Part shown: positions 32,571 through 40,536 of the stretch, piece by piece
Position numbering within the stretch: the first letter of the stretch is position 1
How the letters are laid out: every line of letters starts with the position of its first letter
DNA from: Pseudomonas laurentiana
GTDB lineage: Bacteria; Pseudomonadota; Gammaproteobacteria; Pseudomonadales; Pseudomonadaceae
Assembly (NCBI RefSeq): GCF_014648275.1
Contig: NZ_BMQU01000012.1
Location: 62,001-126,000 of the forward strand
DNA: 64,000 nt
Direction: 5' to 3'
Position numbers and translations under genes: made by a program
The notes under the pieces: generated by a model
What the model was told of the DNA's origin: nothing
The model's input: only the letters and a program-made list of their open reading frames with translations
Databases searched by the model: none

Positions 32571-33923
32571 ATGATGACGGTTATTAGCAGGGCTTGGGCG
32601 ATCAGGCATTTACCGGTACTTGTAATGTTGCTGATCTACCTGCCGGCTGCCTGTGTCGGGCAGTTTTTGTTCAGCAATGAAGTGTCTCGGGATTTTCTGA
32701 TCCTGCTGTTTCTTTTTACTGCGACCTATTGGTTCAGTTTTCCTTACTTTTCCAGGTTGTACCTGATTCTGGTGCGCCAAGTGGCAGTGCTGCGCCAGGT
32801 ACCCACTTCGTGTTGGAGCATGCTGGCGGGCGCCTGCTTGCTGATTTATGCACTTGTTCTGGCCTATGTGTCCTGGCGAGCGCCTTCCGTGCCGTTGCTG
32901 GTTGCGCTCAAGGGCGGCAGCCTCATGGACATTGCCCATTCGCGCAGCCAGTACTTGGCCGGGCTCAAGGGCTATGAAAGCGTGCTGCGCTATGCAGTGT
33001 TCATTCTTGGTCGCTCGATCCTGCCGCTGATTCTGGTGGCTGCCTTCATGGCCCGTGCACGCTCGAGGCATGCATTGCTGGGGTTTGTCCTGGTGCTATC
33101 GCTGCTGTCCATGGAAAAAGCCGCGCCGATCTTCGTGCTGCTGCCTCTGGCCCTGCATTTCGCATTTGCAAAGCACTGGAAGACCCTGGCAGCTGTGTTG
33201 CTGCTGTTGGCGAGCAGTATCATGCTCATGACATTCCTGGCCATGGGCGGCAACAGCACCGCGGCCGCGCCTGGTGCCGCGACGCAGGCTTCGCATGGCG
33301 AAGACGCCCAGATGATGGTGCCGCCCGGCATGCCTATCGATAGGGCCATGGCGCCACCGTCGCGCTCAGTGCTCCTCCATCACCTGCATGTGCTATACGG
33401 CGACGGTAAATACAGGCTCGATGCAGCCACGGTCTCGGGCAAATTGACGCTCCTGTTCAACCGGATCGCCTGGGTGCCCTATATCACTGCCTACGACTGG
33501 CTGGAGTTCCAGCGTATCGTCCTGGATGGGCACATCACCAATGGGCGTTCGATCAGCCTGGTGCACCTGTTGTACGGTGAGCCGAAAGTGCCACTGGAAA
33601 AGATGGTCTACGTCTTCGAGTACGGGGCATCTCCAGGCGGGCAGGGGGCCTCGAACACCGTGTTCTTCGTCGACGCCAAGCTTGCTTTCGGCTGGTTGGG
33701 AGTGCTTGCCTATTGCCTGGTCTTTACATTCTGTGCGGCGTGTATTTTCACGTCGGGCAGTCGGGTGCTGATCGTGTCGAGCATTGTCTGTTTCTTCATT
33801 GCCTCGATCAGTTCGTTGACCGCGACACTGCTCAGTGGCGGGCTGTTCATTTACGTTGTGCTCGCCTTCCTGTTGGGTGACCCTCTCAAAGCCAATGCTG
33901 CGGACAAGGAGTTCGCTCGATGA
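32571..33923 (+). CDS. wzy: Putative O-antigen polymerase Wzy
   Basis: This is a very hydrophobic protein of about 450 residues with roughly ten membrane helices and a large loop near residues 210-330 (GNSTAAAPG to ITAYDWLEF). The family diverges strongly, so the call rests on topology and on its place just before wzx, 4 bases overlapping. Start choice is uncertain: ATG 32571 is followed by a second ATG, and the upstream extension to 32511 overlaps the glycosyltransferase. Wzy joins O-units in the periplasm. No candidate wzz chain-length regulator is seen nearby. Confidence 0.72.
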   Translation: MMTVISRAWAIRHLPVLVMLLIYLPAACVGQFLFSNEVSRDFLILLFLFTATYWFSFPYFSRLYLILVRQVAVLRQVPTSCWSMLAGACLLIYALVLAYVSWRAPSVPLLVALKGGSLMDIAHSRSQYLAGLKGYESVLRYAVFILGRSILPLILVAAFMARARSRHALLGFVLVLSLLSMEKAAPIFVLLPLALHFAFAKHWKTLAAVLLLLASSIMLMTFLAMGGNSTAAAPGAATQASHGEDAQMMVPPGMPIDRAMAPPSRSVLLHHLHVLYGDGKYRLDAATVSGKLTLLFNRIAWVPYITAYDWLEFQRIVLDGHITNGRSISLVHLLYGEPKVPLEKMVYVFEYGASPGGQGASNTVFFVDAKLAFGWLGVLAYCLVFTFCAACIFTSGSRVLIVSSIVCFFIASISSLTATLLSGGLFIYVVLAFLLGDPLKANAADKEFAR

Positions 33924-35401
33924 AACCAGGGATGGCGATTTCCACGTTCAAAACTGCCAGCGGGCAGTTTTTCGGCCTGCTGTTCGGTGCCATTGCCGTC
34001 AAGCTCCTGGCTATCGTCGCTGGGCCGGCGGGGGTTGGGCTGTATTCGGTATTGCGTCAGTTGCAGCAGATGCTCTCGTCGGTGGCCTCGATCGGCGGGC
34101 AGAATGCCGTTGTCCAGGGCATGAGCATCTACACCGGGATCACTCGGCAGCGCTTTTTCCTCTCCACTCTTTATGTATTCCTTGCCATGGGCCTGCTCGT
34201 GTGCGGCGCGGTGCTCGCTGGAGCCGATCTGATTGCCGGGCTTGCCCTGGCTGGAGATCATGCCTCGGCGGTGCGCTGGCTGGTGATCCCGGTGATCCTG
34301 GGCACGCTGCTGTTCTTCCTGCGCGGGGTGCTGACGGCAGACGGGCAGTATGGCTCGGTGGCGCTCATAAACCTGGCCACCGGCCTGGGCGCGGCAGTGG
34401 TGGCACTGCCGGCGGGGCTGGCCTACATGCGCGGATACCCTGACCTGCTGGTGCTGCTGGTGGGTGGCGGGCTGGTGCCAGCGTTGCTGATCGCGTTCAT
34501 TCATGTGCGCCGGCTCGGCTACCTGGGCAGCCTCGCTGAATTAGCGCCGAGCGGCGTCACTTGGGATGCCAGCACACGCTTTCTGCACGTGGCGCTGCCG
34601 TCGCTGTTGTCGCTGATGCTGACCCTGGGCTGCGTCCTGGTGGTGCGGGCGAAGGTCGTGCACCTGTACGGCCTGGAAGGCGCTGGCCAGTTCGATGCCG
34701 CCTGGAGCATCAGTGCCATGTACCTGGCCTTGTTCCTCGCTTCCCTGCAGAGCTACCTGCTGCCGACGCTGAGCAAGACGAGCACCGATGCGGCCCTGCA
34801 CTGCGCTCTGTCCAAGGCATTCCATTTCGCTTTGATGTTATCCTTGCCACTGATCGTCGGCCTGGTGGTATTCAAGCCACTGGTGATGAGCCTGCTGTTC
34901 AGCAAGGCGTTCATGCCGGCGCTGGACGTGCTGCGCTGGGTGCTGTTGGGCGACTTTGTCCGTGTGTTGGGCTGGGTCATGTCGACCACGCTCCTGGCCC
35001 GCGCCGACATGAAGGGTTTTGCGCTGGGCGAAGGGCTGTGGAGCCTGGTCTTCGTTGCCGTCGCCCTGCTGCTGCTGCCGCATGGTATCGAGTGGGTCGG
35101 TGTGGCTTACTTGCTGGGCTATGTCGCGTACCTCATCTTTCTCGGCTGGCGTCTGTGGCGGGTACATGGCGCCGGGCTGGAGCGGCACCGTATCGGCCAG
35201 TGGCTCGCCGCACTGGCACTGATTGTCCTGGCCTCCAGGTTGTGCTGGCACGAGCAGCAAATGCTCGCCTGGCCAATGCTGATGATCATTCCTTCCGTGA
35301 TGTTCAGCTGGTATATCATGCAGGCAGATGAGCGAAAATTTGCAGTGCACCTTGCCAGCCAGTCATTGGGACGGCTGAAGCGGTTTACCGGCCGGCGCTG
35401 A
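33920..35401 (+). CDS. wzx: O-antigen flippase Wzx
   Basis: This 493-residue polytopic protein of the MOP/polysaccharide-transport family has about 12-14 membrane helices. The N-terminal segment TFKTASGQFFGLLFGAIAVK and GPAGVGLYSVLRQLQQ are typical of Wzx/RfbX proteins. It would move undecaprenyl-diphosphate-linked O-units to the periplasmic face. ATG overlaps the wzy stop, so the two are coupled. It confirms that this first glycan locus is Wzx/Wzy-dependent, unlike the ABC-type locus further right. Confidence 0.88.
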   Translation: MKPGMAISTFKTASGQFFGLLFGAIAVKLLAIVAGPAGVGLYSVLRQLQQMLSSVASIGGQNAVVQGMSIYTGITRQRFFLSTLYVFLAMGLLVCGAVLAGADLIAGLALAGDHASAVRWLVIPVILGTLLFFLRGVLTADGQYGSVALINLATGLGAAVVALPAGLAYMRGYPDLLVLLVGGGLVPALLIAFIHVRRLGYLGSLAELAPSGVTWDASTRFLHVALPSLLSLMLTLGCVLVVRAKVVHLYGLEGAGQFDAAWSISAMYLALFLASLQSYLLPTLSKTSTDAALHCALSKAFHFALMLSLPLIVGLVVFKPLVMSLLFSKAFMPALDVLRWVLLGDFVRVLGWVMSTTLLARADMKGFALGEGLWSLVFVAVALLLLPHGIEWVGVAYLLGYVAYLIFLGWRLWRVHGAGLERHRIGQWLAALALIVLASRLCWHEQQMLAWPMLMIIPSVMFSWYIMQADERKFAVHLASQSLGRLKRFTGRR

Positions 35402-35429
35402 GTCGGCCTCATGTTTTTCGAGGGAAGCA

Positions 35430-36287
35430 ATGAAGACTCTGGTTCTGGGTGTGACCGGCATGCTGGGCAATGCCGTTTTTCGCGTGTTCAGTGCGGACCC
35501 GGCACATGAAACCTGGGGCACCCTGCGCAGCCAGACTGGCCTGCGTCACTTTGCGAAGGCAAGCCATGATCGCCTGGTCAGCGGTGTAGATGTGCTCGAT
35601 CAGGATATACTTGCCGTCGTTTTGGCGAAGGTGCGTCCTGATGTGGTGATCAACTGCGTGGGGCTGATCAAGCAGCTGGCCGATGCCAAGGATCCGCTGA
35701 CGGCTCTGCCGATCAATGCCATGTTACCGCATCGCCTGGCGCGCCTGTGTGCACTGAGTGGTGCACGCCTTATCCATGTGAGCACCGATTGCGTATTCGC
35801 TGGGCGCAAGGGGCACTACCTTGAGAGCGATCTGTCTGACGCCGAGGATCTGTATGGTAAGTCCAAGTACATTGGTGAACTACATGACGTCAGCAACGCC
35901 ATCACCCTACGTACCTCGATCATTGGCCATGAACTGGACTCCAATTATGCATTGGTGGATTGGTTCCTTTCGCAACAGGAATCGGTGAAAGGTTTCACCA
36001 AAGCCATTTTCTCTGGTTTGCCAACGGTTGAATTGGCGCGGGTCATGAAGGACTTTGTTGTTCCTCATCCGCACCTCAATGGCCTGTATCATGTAGCTGC
36101 CGAACCCATCGCCAAGATGGATCTGCTGCAATTGGTCGCTGCTCGGTACAGCAAGCAGGTCGAAATTCGACCGGACGATTCGCTGGTGATTGATCGCTCC
36201 CTCGACGGCTCGCGTTTCCGCGAGGTGACCGGTTACGTCGCCCCAACCTGGCCTGAGCTTGTTTGCCGCATGCATACGGATCGCTAA
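35430..36287 (+). CDS. RmlD-like nucleotide-sugar reductase (WbvR type)
   Basis: This 285-residue extended SDR has VLGVTGMLGNAVFRVF at the N-terminus, STDCVFAGRKGHYLESD in the middle, and active-site Tyr/Lys in LYGKSKYIGE. It resembles dTDP-4-keto-rhamnose reductase RmlD, but no RmlA/B/C genes are present. Next door are a 4,6-dehydratase/5-epimerase and a non-hydrolysing 2-epimerase. That trio matches WbvB/WbvR/WbvD, which make UDP-L-RhaNAc and UDP-L-QuiNAc. The UDP-L-FucNAc route would instead have the longer WbjC/FnlB, with a cupin domain. I therefore favour a 4-reductase of the L-QuiNAc route. Confidence 0.72.
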   Translation: MKTLVLGVTGMLGNAVFRVFSADPAHETWGTLRSQTGLRHFAKASHDRLVSGVDVLDQDILAVVLAKVRPDVVINCVGLIKQLADAKDPLTALPINAMLPHRLARLCALSGARLIHVSTDCVFAGRKGHYLESDLSDAEDLYGKSKYIGELHDVSNAITLRTSIIGHELDSNYALVDWFLSQQESVKGFTKAIFSGLPTVELARVMKDFVVPHPHLNGLYHVAAEPIAKMDLLQLVAARYSKQVEIRPDDSLVIDRSLDGSRFREVTGYVAPTWPELVCRMHTDR

Positions 36288-36408
36288 AGTCTCAAGTGTA
36301 TTTTTGCACGGGCTGGGATAAGCCACTGTCTTTCCCTTATCGGAATGGCAGGCAATCTAATTATTTTGCGCAACCTTGCAGGTTGACGCGCATAAGCGGG
36401 AAGGTTCT

Positions 36409-37419
36409 ATGTTCGATGACAAGGTATTGATGATCACCGGTGGCACCGGTTCCTTTGGCCATACGGTGTTGCGGCGGTTCCTCAATACCAATGTGCGCGA
36501 GATTCGCATCTTTTCCCGCGATGAGAAGAAGCAGGAAGACATGCGCATCGCCCTGTCCAACGACAAGGTAAAATTCTACATTGGTGATGTACGCGACTAT
36601 GACAGCCTTAAGCAGGCGATGGTTGGGGTCGATTACATCTTTCATGCGGCGGCGCTTAAGCAGGTGCCGTCCTGTGAGTTCTATCCAATGGAAGCGGTTC
36701 GCACCAATGTGCATGGCACCGAGAATGTACTCAACGCGGCCATAGCCAGCGGCGTGCAGCGCGTGGTCGTTCTGTCCACCGACAAGGCAGTCTACCCGAT
36801 CAACGCCATGGGTATCTCCAAGGCAATGGCCGAGAAGCTGGTAGTCGCCAAGTCGCGGATGATTCCTCAAGGCGGCACTGTGGTTTGCTCCACCCGCTAC
36901 GGCAACGTGATGGCGTCGCGTGGCTCCGTCATTCCGCTGTTCGTCGAGCAGATGCGCACGGGCGAACCACTGACCGTCACCGATCCGGCCATGACCCGCT
37001 TCCTCATGTCCCTGGAAGACTCCGTCGACCTGGTCCTGCATGCCTTCGAGCATGGCCAGCAGGGTGACCTGTTCGTGCAGAAGGCACCGGCTTCCACCGT
37101 CGGCGAACTGGCCCAGGCGCTCAAGGAGCTGTTCAAACGCGACAACCAGATTCGGGTGATTGGTACCCGCCATGGCGAGAAACTCTATGAGTCGCTGGTT
37201 TCCCGCGAAGAAATGGCAAAGGCCGAGGATATGGGGCGTTACTACCGCATCCCGGCCGACAACCGTGATCTCAACTACAAAAAGTACTTTGTTGAAGGCG
37301 AGGAAAAGATCTCTGAACTCGACGACTACACCTCGCACAATACCGAACGCCTGGATATTCCTGGCATCAAGCAGTTGCTATTGAAACTCGACTACATCAA
37401 GGAGCAACTCGATGCTTAA
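36409..37419 (+). CDS. UDP-GlcNAc 4,6-dehydratase/5-epimerase (WbjB/WbvB/FnlA type)
   Basis: This 336-residue SDR of the polysaccharide-synthesis (CapD-like, short) family converts UDP-GlcNAc to the UDP-4-keto-6-deoxy-L-hexose intermediate. The cofactor motif is ITGGTGSFGHTVLRRF. The catalytic region is VLSTDKAVYPINAMGISKAM, with Met in place of the usual Tyr, a known feature of these dehydratases. I start at ATG 36409 (MFDDKVLMITGG) with GGGAAGG upstream; the longer frame from 36376 has no similarity. It overlaps the 2-epimerase gene by 8 bases. Confidence 0.9.
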   Translation: MFDDKVLMITGGTGSFGHTVLRRFLNTNVREIRIFSRDEKKQEDMRIALSNDKVKFYIGDVRDYDSLKQAMVGVDYIFHAAALKQVPSCEFYPMEAVRTNVHGTENVLNAAIASGVQRVVVLSTDKAVYPINAMGISKAMAEKLVVAKSRMIPQGGTVVCSTRYGNVMASRGSVIPLFVEQMRTGEPLTVTDPAMTRFLMSLEDSVDLVLHAFEHGQQGDLFVQKAPASTVGELAQALKELFKRDNQIRVIGTRHGEKLYESLVSREEMAKAEDMGRYYRIPADNRDLNYKKYFVEGEEKISELDDYTSHNTERLDIPGIKQLLLKLDYIKEQLDA

Positions 37420-38539
37420 GGTCATGACCTTGGTCGGTACCCGCCCTGAGCTTATCAAGATGAGCCGGGTGATTGCCGAACTCGACCGTCAAGTGAATCA
37501 CGTACTGGTTCACTCCGGGCAGAACTATGACTTCGAGCTGAACCAGGTGTTCTTCGATGACCTGGAAATCCGCAAGCCGGATCACTTCCTCGGTGCCGCC
37601 GGTGAAACCGCCGCGCAGACCATTGCCGAAGTGATTTCCAAGGCGGATGCGGTGTTCGAGCTTGAAAAACCTGATGCGTTACTGCTCTATGGTGATACCA
37701 ACACCTGCCTGGCGGTGATTGCCGCCAAGCGCCGTAAAATTCCGGTTTTCCATATGGAAGCGGGTAACCGTTGCTTCGATCAGCGGGTGCCTGAAGAGCT
37801 CAACCGTAAGGTGCTCGACCATCTCTCCGACATCAATATGGTGTTGACCGAGCATGCCCGCCGCTACTTGATTGCTGAGGGCATTCGCCCCGAGACTATC
37901 ATCAAGACCGGCTCGCACATGCATGAAGTGCTCGACTACTACATGCCCAAGATCCAACAGTCCGACGTGCTGGCGCGCAGCGGCCTGGAAGTCGGCAAGT
38001 TCTTCATCGTCAGCACCCACCGCGAAGAGAATGTGGACACGCCGCAGAACCTGCGTGACCTGCTCGCCACCTTGCGTGCGCTGGCCGACGAATACGGCTA
38101 TCCGGTGATCGTCTCCACTCACCCGCGCACCCGCAAGCGTCTGGAGGCGCTGGGCGAGTCGCTGGAGCACCCGCTGATTCGCTTCGTCAAGCCGTTCGGC
38201 CTGCTGGACTACATCAAGCTGCAGATGTCTGCGTTCTGTGTGCTGTCCGACAGTGGCACCATCACCGAGGAAGCCTCGCTGCTGAACCTGCCGGCCGTGA
38301 CTCTGCGCAACGCTCACGAGCGTCCCGAAGGCATGGATGAGGGCACGCTGATCATGAGTGGGCTGCGCAAGGAGTCCGTGCTTGCCGCGGTCAAGGTGAT
38401 CACGTCGCAGCACAAGGCCGGCGAGCGTGCCGTGCCACTGGTGCCGGACTATGAAGGTGGCCCGGTGTCGCTGCAGGTGGTGCGCGTGGTCTTGAGCTAT
38501 ACCGACTACATCAACCGTACCGTCTGGCGCAAAGACTGA
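37412..38539 (+). CDS. Non-hydrolysing UDP-HexNAc 2-epimerase (WbjD/WbvD/FnlC type)
   Basis: This 375-residue 2-epimerase of the WecB superfamily has VGTRPELIKMSRVI at the start, STHREENVDTP in the centre, and DSGTITEEASLLNLPAVTLR near the end. It resembles the group that acts last in making UDP-L-FucNAc or UDP-L-QuiNAc, rather than UDP-ManNAc-forming WecB. It overlaps its neighbours at both ends, so the biosynthetic set is probably co-translated. Confidence 0.88.
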   Translation: MLKVMTLVGTRPELIKMSRVIAELDRQVNHVLVHSGQNYDFELNQVFFDDLEIRKPDHFLGAAGETAAQTIAEVISKADAVFELEKPDALLLYGDTNTCLAVIAAKRRKIPVFHMEAGNRCFDQRVPEELNRKVLDHLSDINMVLTEHARRYLIAEGIRPETIIKTGSHMHEVLDYYMPKIQQSDVLARSGLEVGKFFIVSTHREENVDTPQNLRDLLATLRALADEYGYPVIVSTHPRTRKRLEALGESLEHPLIRFVKPFGLLDYIKLQMSAFCVLSDSGTITEEASLLNLPAVTLRNAHERPEGMDEGTLIMSGLRKESVLAAVKVITSQHKAGERAVPLVPDYEGGPVSLQVVRVVLSYTDYINRTVWRKD

Positions 38540-39507
38540 TGTCGGCGAAGGTCTTCCTCACCGGCGCCACAGGGTTTGTCGGTTCGGCGATCCTGCGCCA
38601 GTTGCTCGCGGTGCCTGGCCGGGAGGTCGCCTGCGCGGTGCGCGGCACCTCGGCCAGGCTCGCAAGTGATGCGCAACCGGTGCGTTGCGACGACTTCGCG
38701 GTCGATGGCGATTGGCAGCAGGCTCTGGCCGGCGTCGATGTGGTCATCCACTCGGCGGCCCGGGTCCATGTTATGAACGACACCGAGCAGGACCCGCTGG
38801 CGGCGTTTCGCCAGGTCAATGTCCAGGGCACCCTGAACCTCGCACGGCACGCCGCGGTCGCCGGTGCCCGGCGCTTCATCTTCATCAGTTCGATCAAGGT
38901 TAATGGCGAGGGCACCGTGCCCGGCCAGGCTTACCGGGCCGACGATACCCCAGCGCCGAGCGACCCCTACGGCATTTCGAAGTTCGAGGCCGAGCAGCAA
39001 CTGCTGGAGTTGGCGCGGGGCTTTGCGATGGATGTTGTGATCATCCGTCCGGTGCTGGTCTATGGCCCGGGTGTGAAGGCCAATTTCTTGTCGATGATGC
39101 GCTGGCTCGACCGTGGTGTGGTACTGCCCTTTGGTGCCATACACAATCGACGCAGCCTGGTCGCCCTGGACAACCTGGTCGACCTGGTGATCACCTGCAT
39201 GGCGCACCCAGCTGCGGCGAACCAGCGGTTCCTGGTCAGTGACGGCGAAGACCTTTCCACCTCTCAACTGCTCACCCGCATGGCCCAGGCCCTGGGCAAG
39301 CCCGCACGGCTGCTGCCGGTGCCAGCCTGGGCGCTGCAGGCCGGTGCTCGCCTGGTCGGGCGCAAGGCGCTGTCGAAACGGCTGTGTGGCTCGCTGGCCG
39401 TGGACATCGGCAAAACCCGTGAACTTCTCGGCTGGGCACCACCGGTCAAGGTCGATACCGCCTTGCAAGCGGCGGCTCGTCATTATCAGGAATCTCTTCG
39501 TAAATGA
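38539..39507 (+). CDS. WbpV-like NAD-dependent sugar reductase/epimerase
   Basis: This 322-residue extended SDR has FLTGATGFVGSAILRQL at the N-terminus, ISSIKVNGEGT in the middle, and YGISKFEAEQQ as its Tyr-x3-Lys site. Position and type match WbpV of the P. aeruginosa O6 locus, where wbpV-wbpL-wbpM form the conserved 3' end. The likely role is 4-reduction of the WbpM product to give UDP-D-QuiNAc, or the FucNAc epimer; the choice cannot be made by reading alone. It overlaps both neighbours by a few bases. Confidence 0.8.
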   Translation: MSAKVFLTGATGFVGSAILRQLLAVPGREVACAVRGTSARLASDAQPVRCDDFAVDGDWQQALAGVDVVIHSAARVHVMNDTEQDPLAAFRQVNVQGTLNLARHAAVAGARRFIFISSIKVNGEGTVPGQAYRADDTPAPSDPYGISKFEAEQQLLELARGFAMDVVIIRPVLVYGPGVKANFLSMMRWLDRGVVLPFGAIHNRRSLVALDNLVDLVITCMAHPAAANQRFLVSDGEDLSTSQLLTRMAQALGKPARLLPVPAWALQAGARLVGRKALSKRLCGSLAVDIGKTRELLGWAPPVKVDTALQAAARHYQESLRK

Positions 39508-40514
39508 TGTATTGGGCAATTCCCTTCATTACGGGTCTCTCGCTATTGCTGACGGCGTTGTTGCGACGCTACGCGCTGGCAAAGAGCATCATCGACATAC
39601 CCAACGCGCGCAGCTCCCACAGCTTGCCGACCCCTCGGGGAGGCGGCGTGGCGATCGTCGTCGCGCTCCTCGCGGCGCTGCCGTTGCTGGGTTGGGCCGG
39701 GCTGCTCGACAGCGCACCGCTGGCAGCCCTGTTCGGCGCAGGGCTGCTGGTGGCGGTCATCGGCTTCATGGACGACCATGGCCACATTGCCGCGCGCTGG
39801 CGCCTGCTTGGTCACTTCAGTGCCGCGATCTGGGCGCTGCTCTGGATGGGTGGCTTGCCACCACTGGAGCTGTTTGGCCACACGCTGGCGCTGGGCTGGA
39901 TCGGTCATGTGCTGGCGGCGTTCTACTTGGTGTGGATGCTGAACCTGTACAACTTCATGGATGGCATCGACGGCATTGCCAGTGTCGAGGCCATTACCGC
40001 CTGTCTCGGCATTAGCCTGCTTTGCTGGCTAGCGGCTGCTCCCCAGCTGGTCTGGCTGCCCTTGCTGCTGGCGGCGGCAGTCGCCGGTTTCCTGTTCTGG
40101 AATTTCCCGCCAGCGCGCATCTTCATGGGCGATGCCGGCAGCGGTTTCCTCGGCGTGGTGCTCGGGGTGATTTCGCTGCAGGCGGCGTGGGTGTCGTCCC
40201 AGCTGTTCTGGGCCTGGCTGATCCTGCTCGGGGTGTTCGTGGTGGACGCCACCTTCACCTTGGCGCGCCGCCTGGTTCGTGGTGACAAGGTGTATGAGGC
40301 GCATCGCAGCCACGCCTACCAGTTCGCCTCGCGTCGGTATGGCCGGCATCTGCCGGTGACCCTCGCGGTCTGCGCGATCAACCTGCTGTGGTTGCTGCCG
40401 ATGGCCGCAGGCGTAGTATTGGCGGGACTGGATGGCCTGACCGGTGTGCTGGTCGCTTATGCGCCCCTGGTGGCGCTCGCCGTTTATTATCGCGCGGGCT
40501 CGCGCGAAGACTGA
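39504..40514 (+). CDS. wbpL: Undecaprenyl-phosphate HexNAc-1-phosphate transferase WbpL-like
   Basis: This 336-residue polyprenyl-phosphate sugar-1-phosphate transferase of the WecA/MraY family has about ten membrane helices. Cytoplasmic catalytic segments are VIGFMDDHGH, YNFMDGIDGIASVEA and RIFMGDAGSGFLG. WbpL starts O-unit synthesis by moving QuiNAc/FucNAc-1-P (or GlcNAc-1-P) onto undecaprenyl phosphate. ATG overlaps the stop of the upstream reductase gene (ATGA). Confidence 0.92.
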   Translation: MMYWAIPFITGLSLLLTALLRRYALAKSIIDIPNARSSHSLPTPRGGGVAIVVALLAALPLLGWAGLLDSAPLAALFGAGLLVAVIGFMDDHGHIAARWRLLGHFSAAIWALLWMGGLPPLELFGHTLALGWIGHVLAAFYLVWMLNLYNFMDGIDGIASVEAITACLGISLLCWLAAAPQLVWLPLLLAAAVAGFLFWNFPPARIFMGDAGSGFLGVVLGVISLQAAWVSSQLFWAWLILLGVFVVDATFTLARRLVRGDKVYEAHRSHAYQFASRRYGRHLPVTLAVCAINLLWLLPMAAGVVLAGLDGLTGVLVAYAPLVALAVYYRAGSRED

Positions 40515-40536
40515 TTTCACAAGGCCGGGGCGGCAC

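Noticed and set aside
35430-36287. dTDP-L-rhamnose pathway (rmlD)
   Set aside because: No rmlA, rmlB or rmlC in the locus; the neighbours are UDP-HexNAc enzymes.
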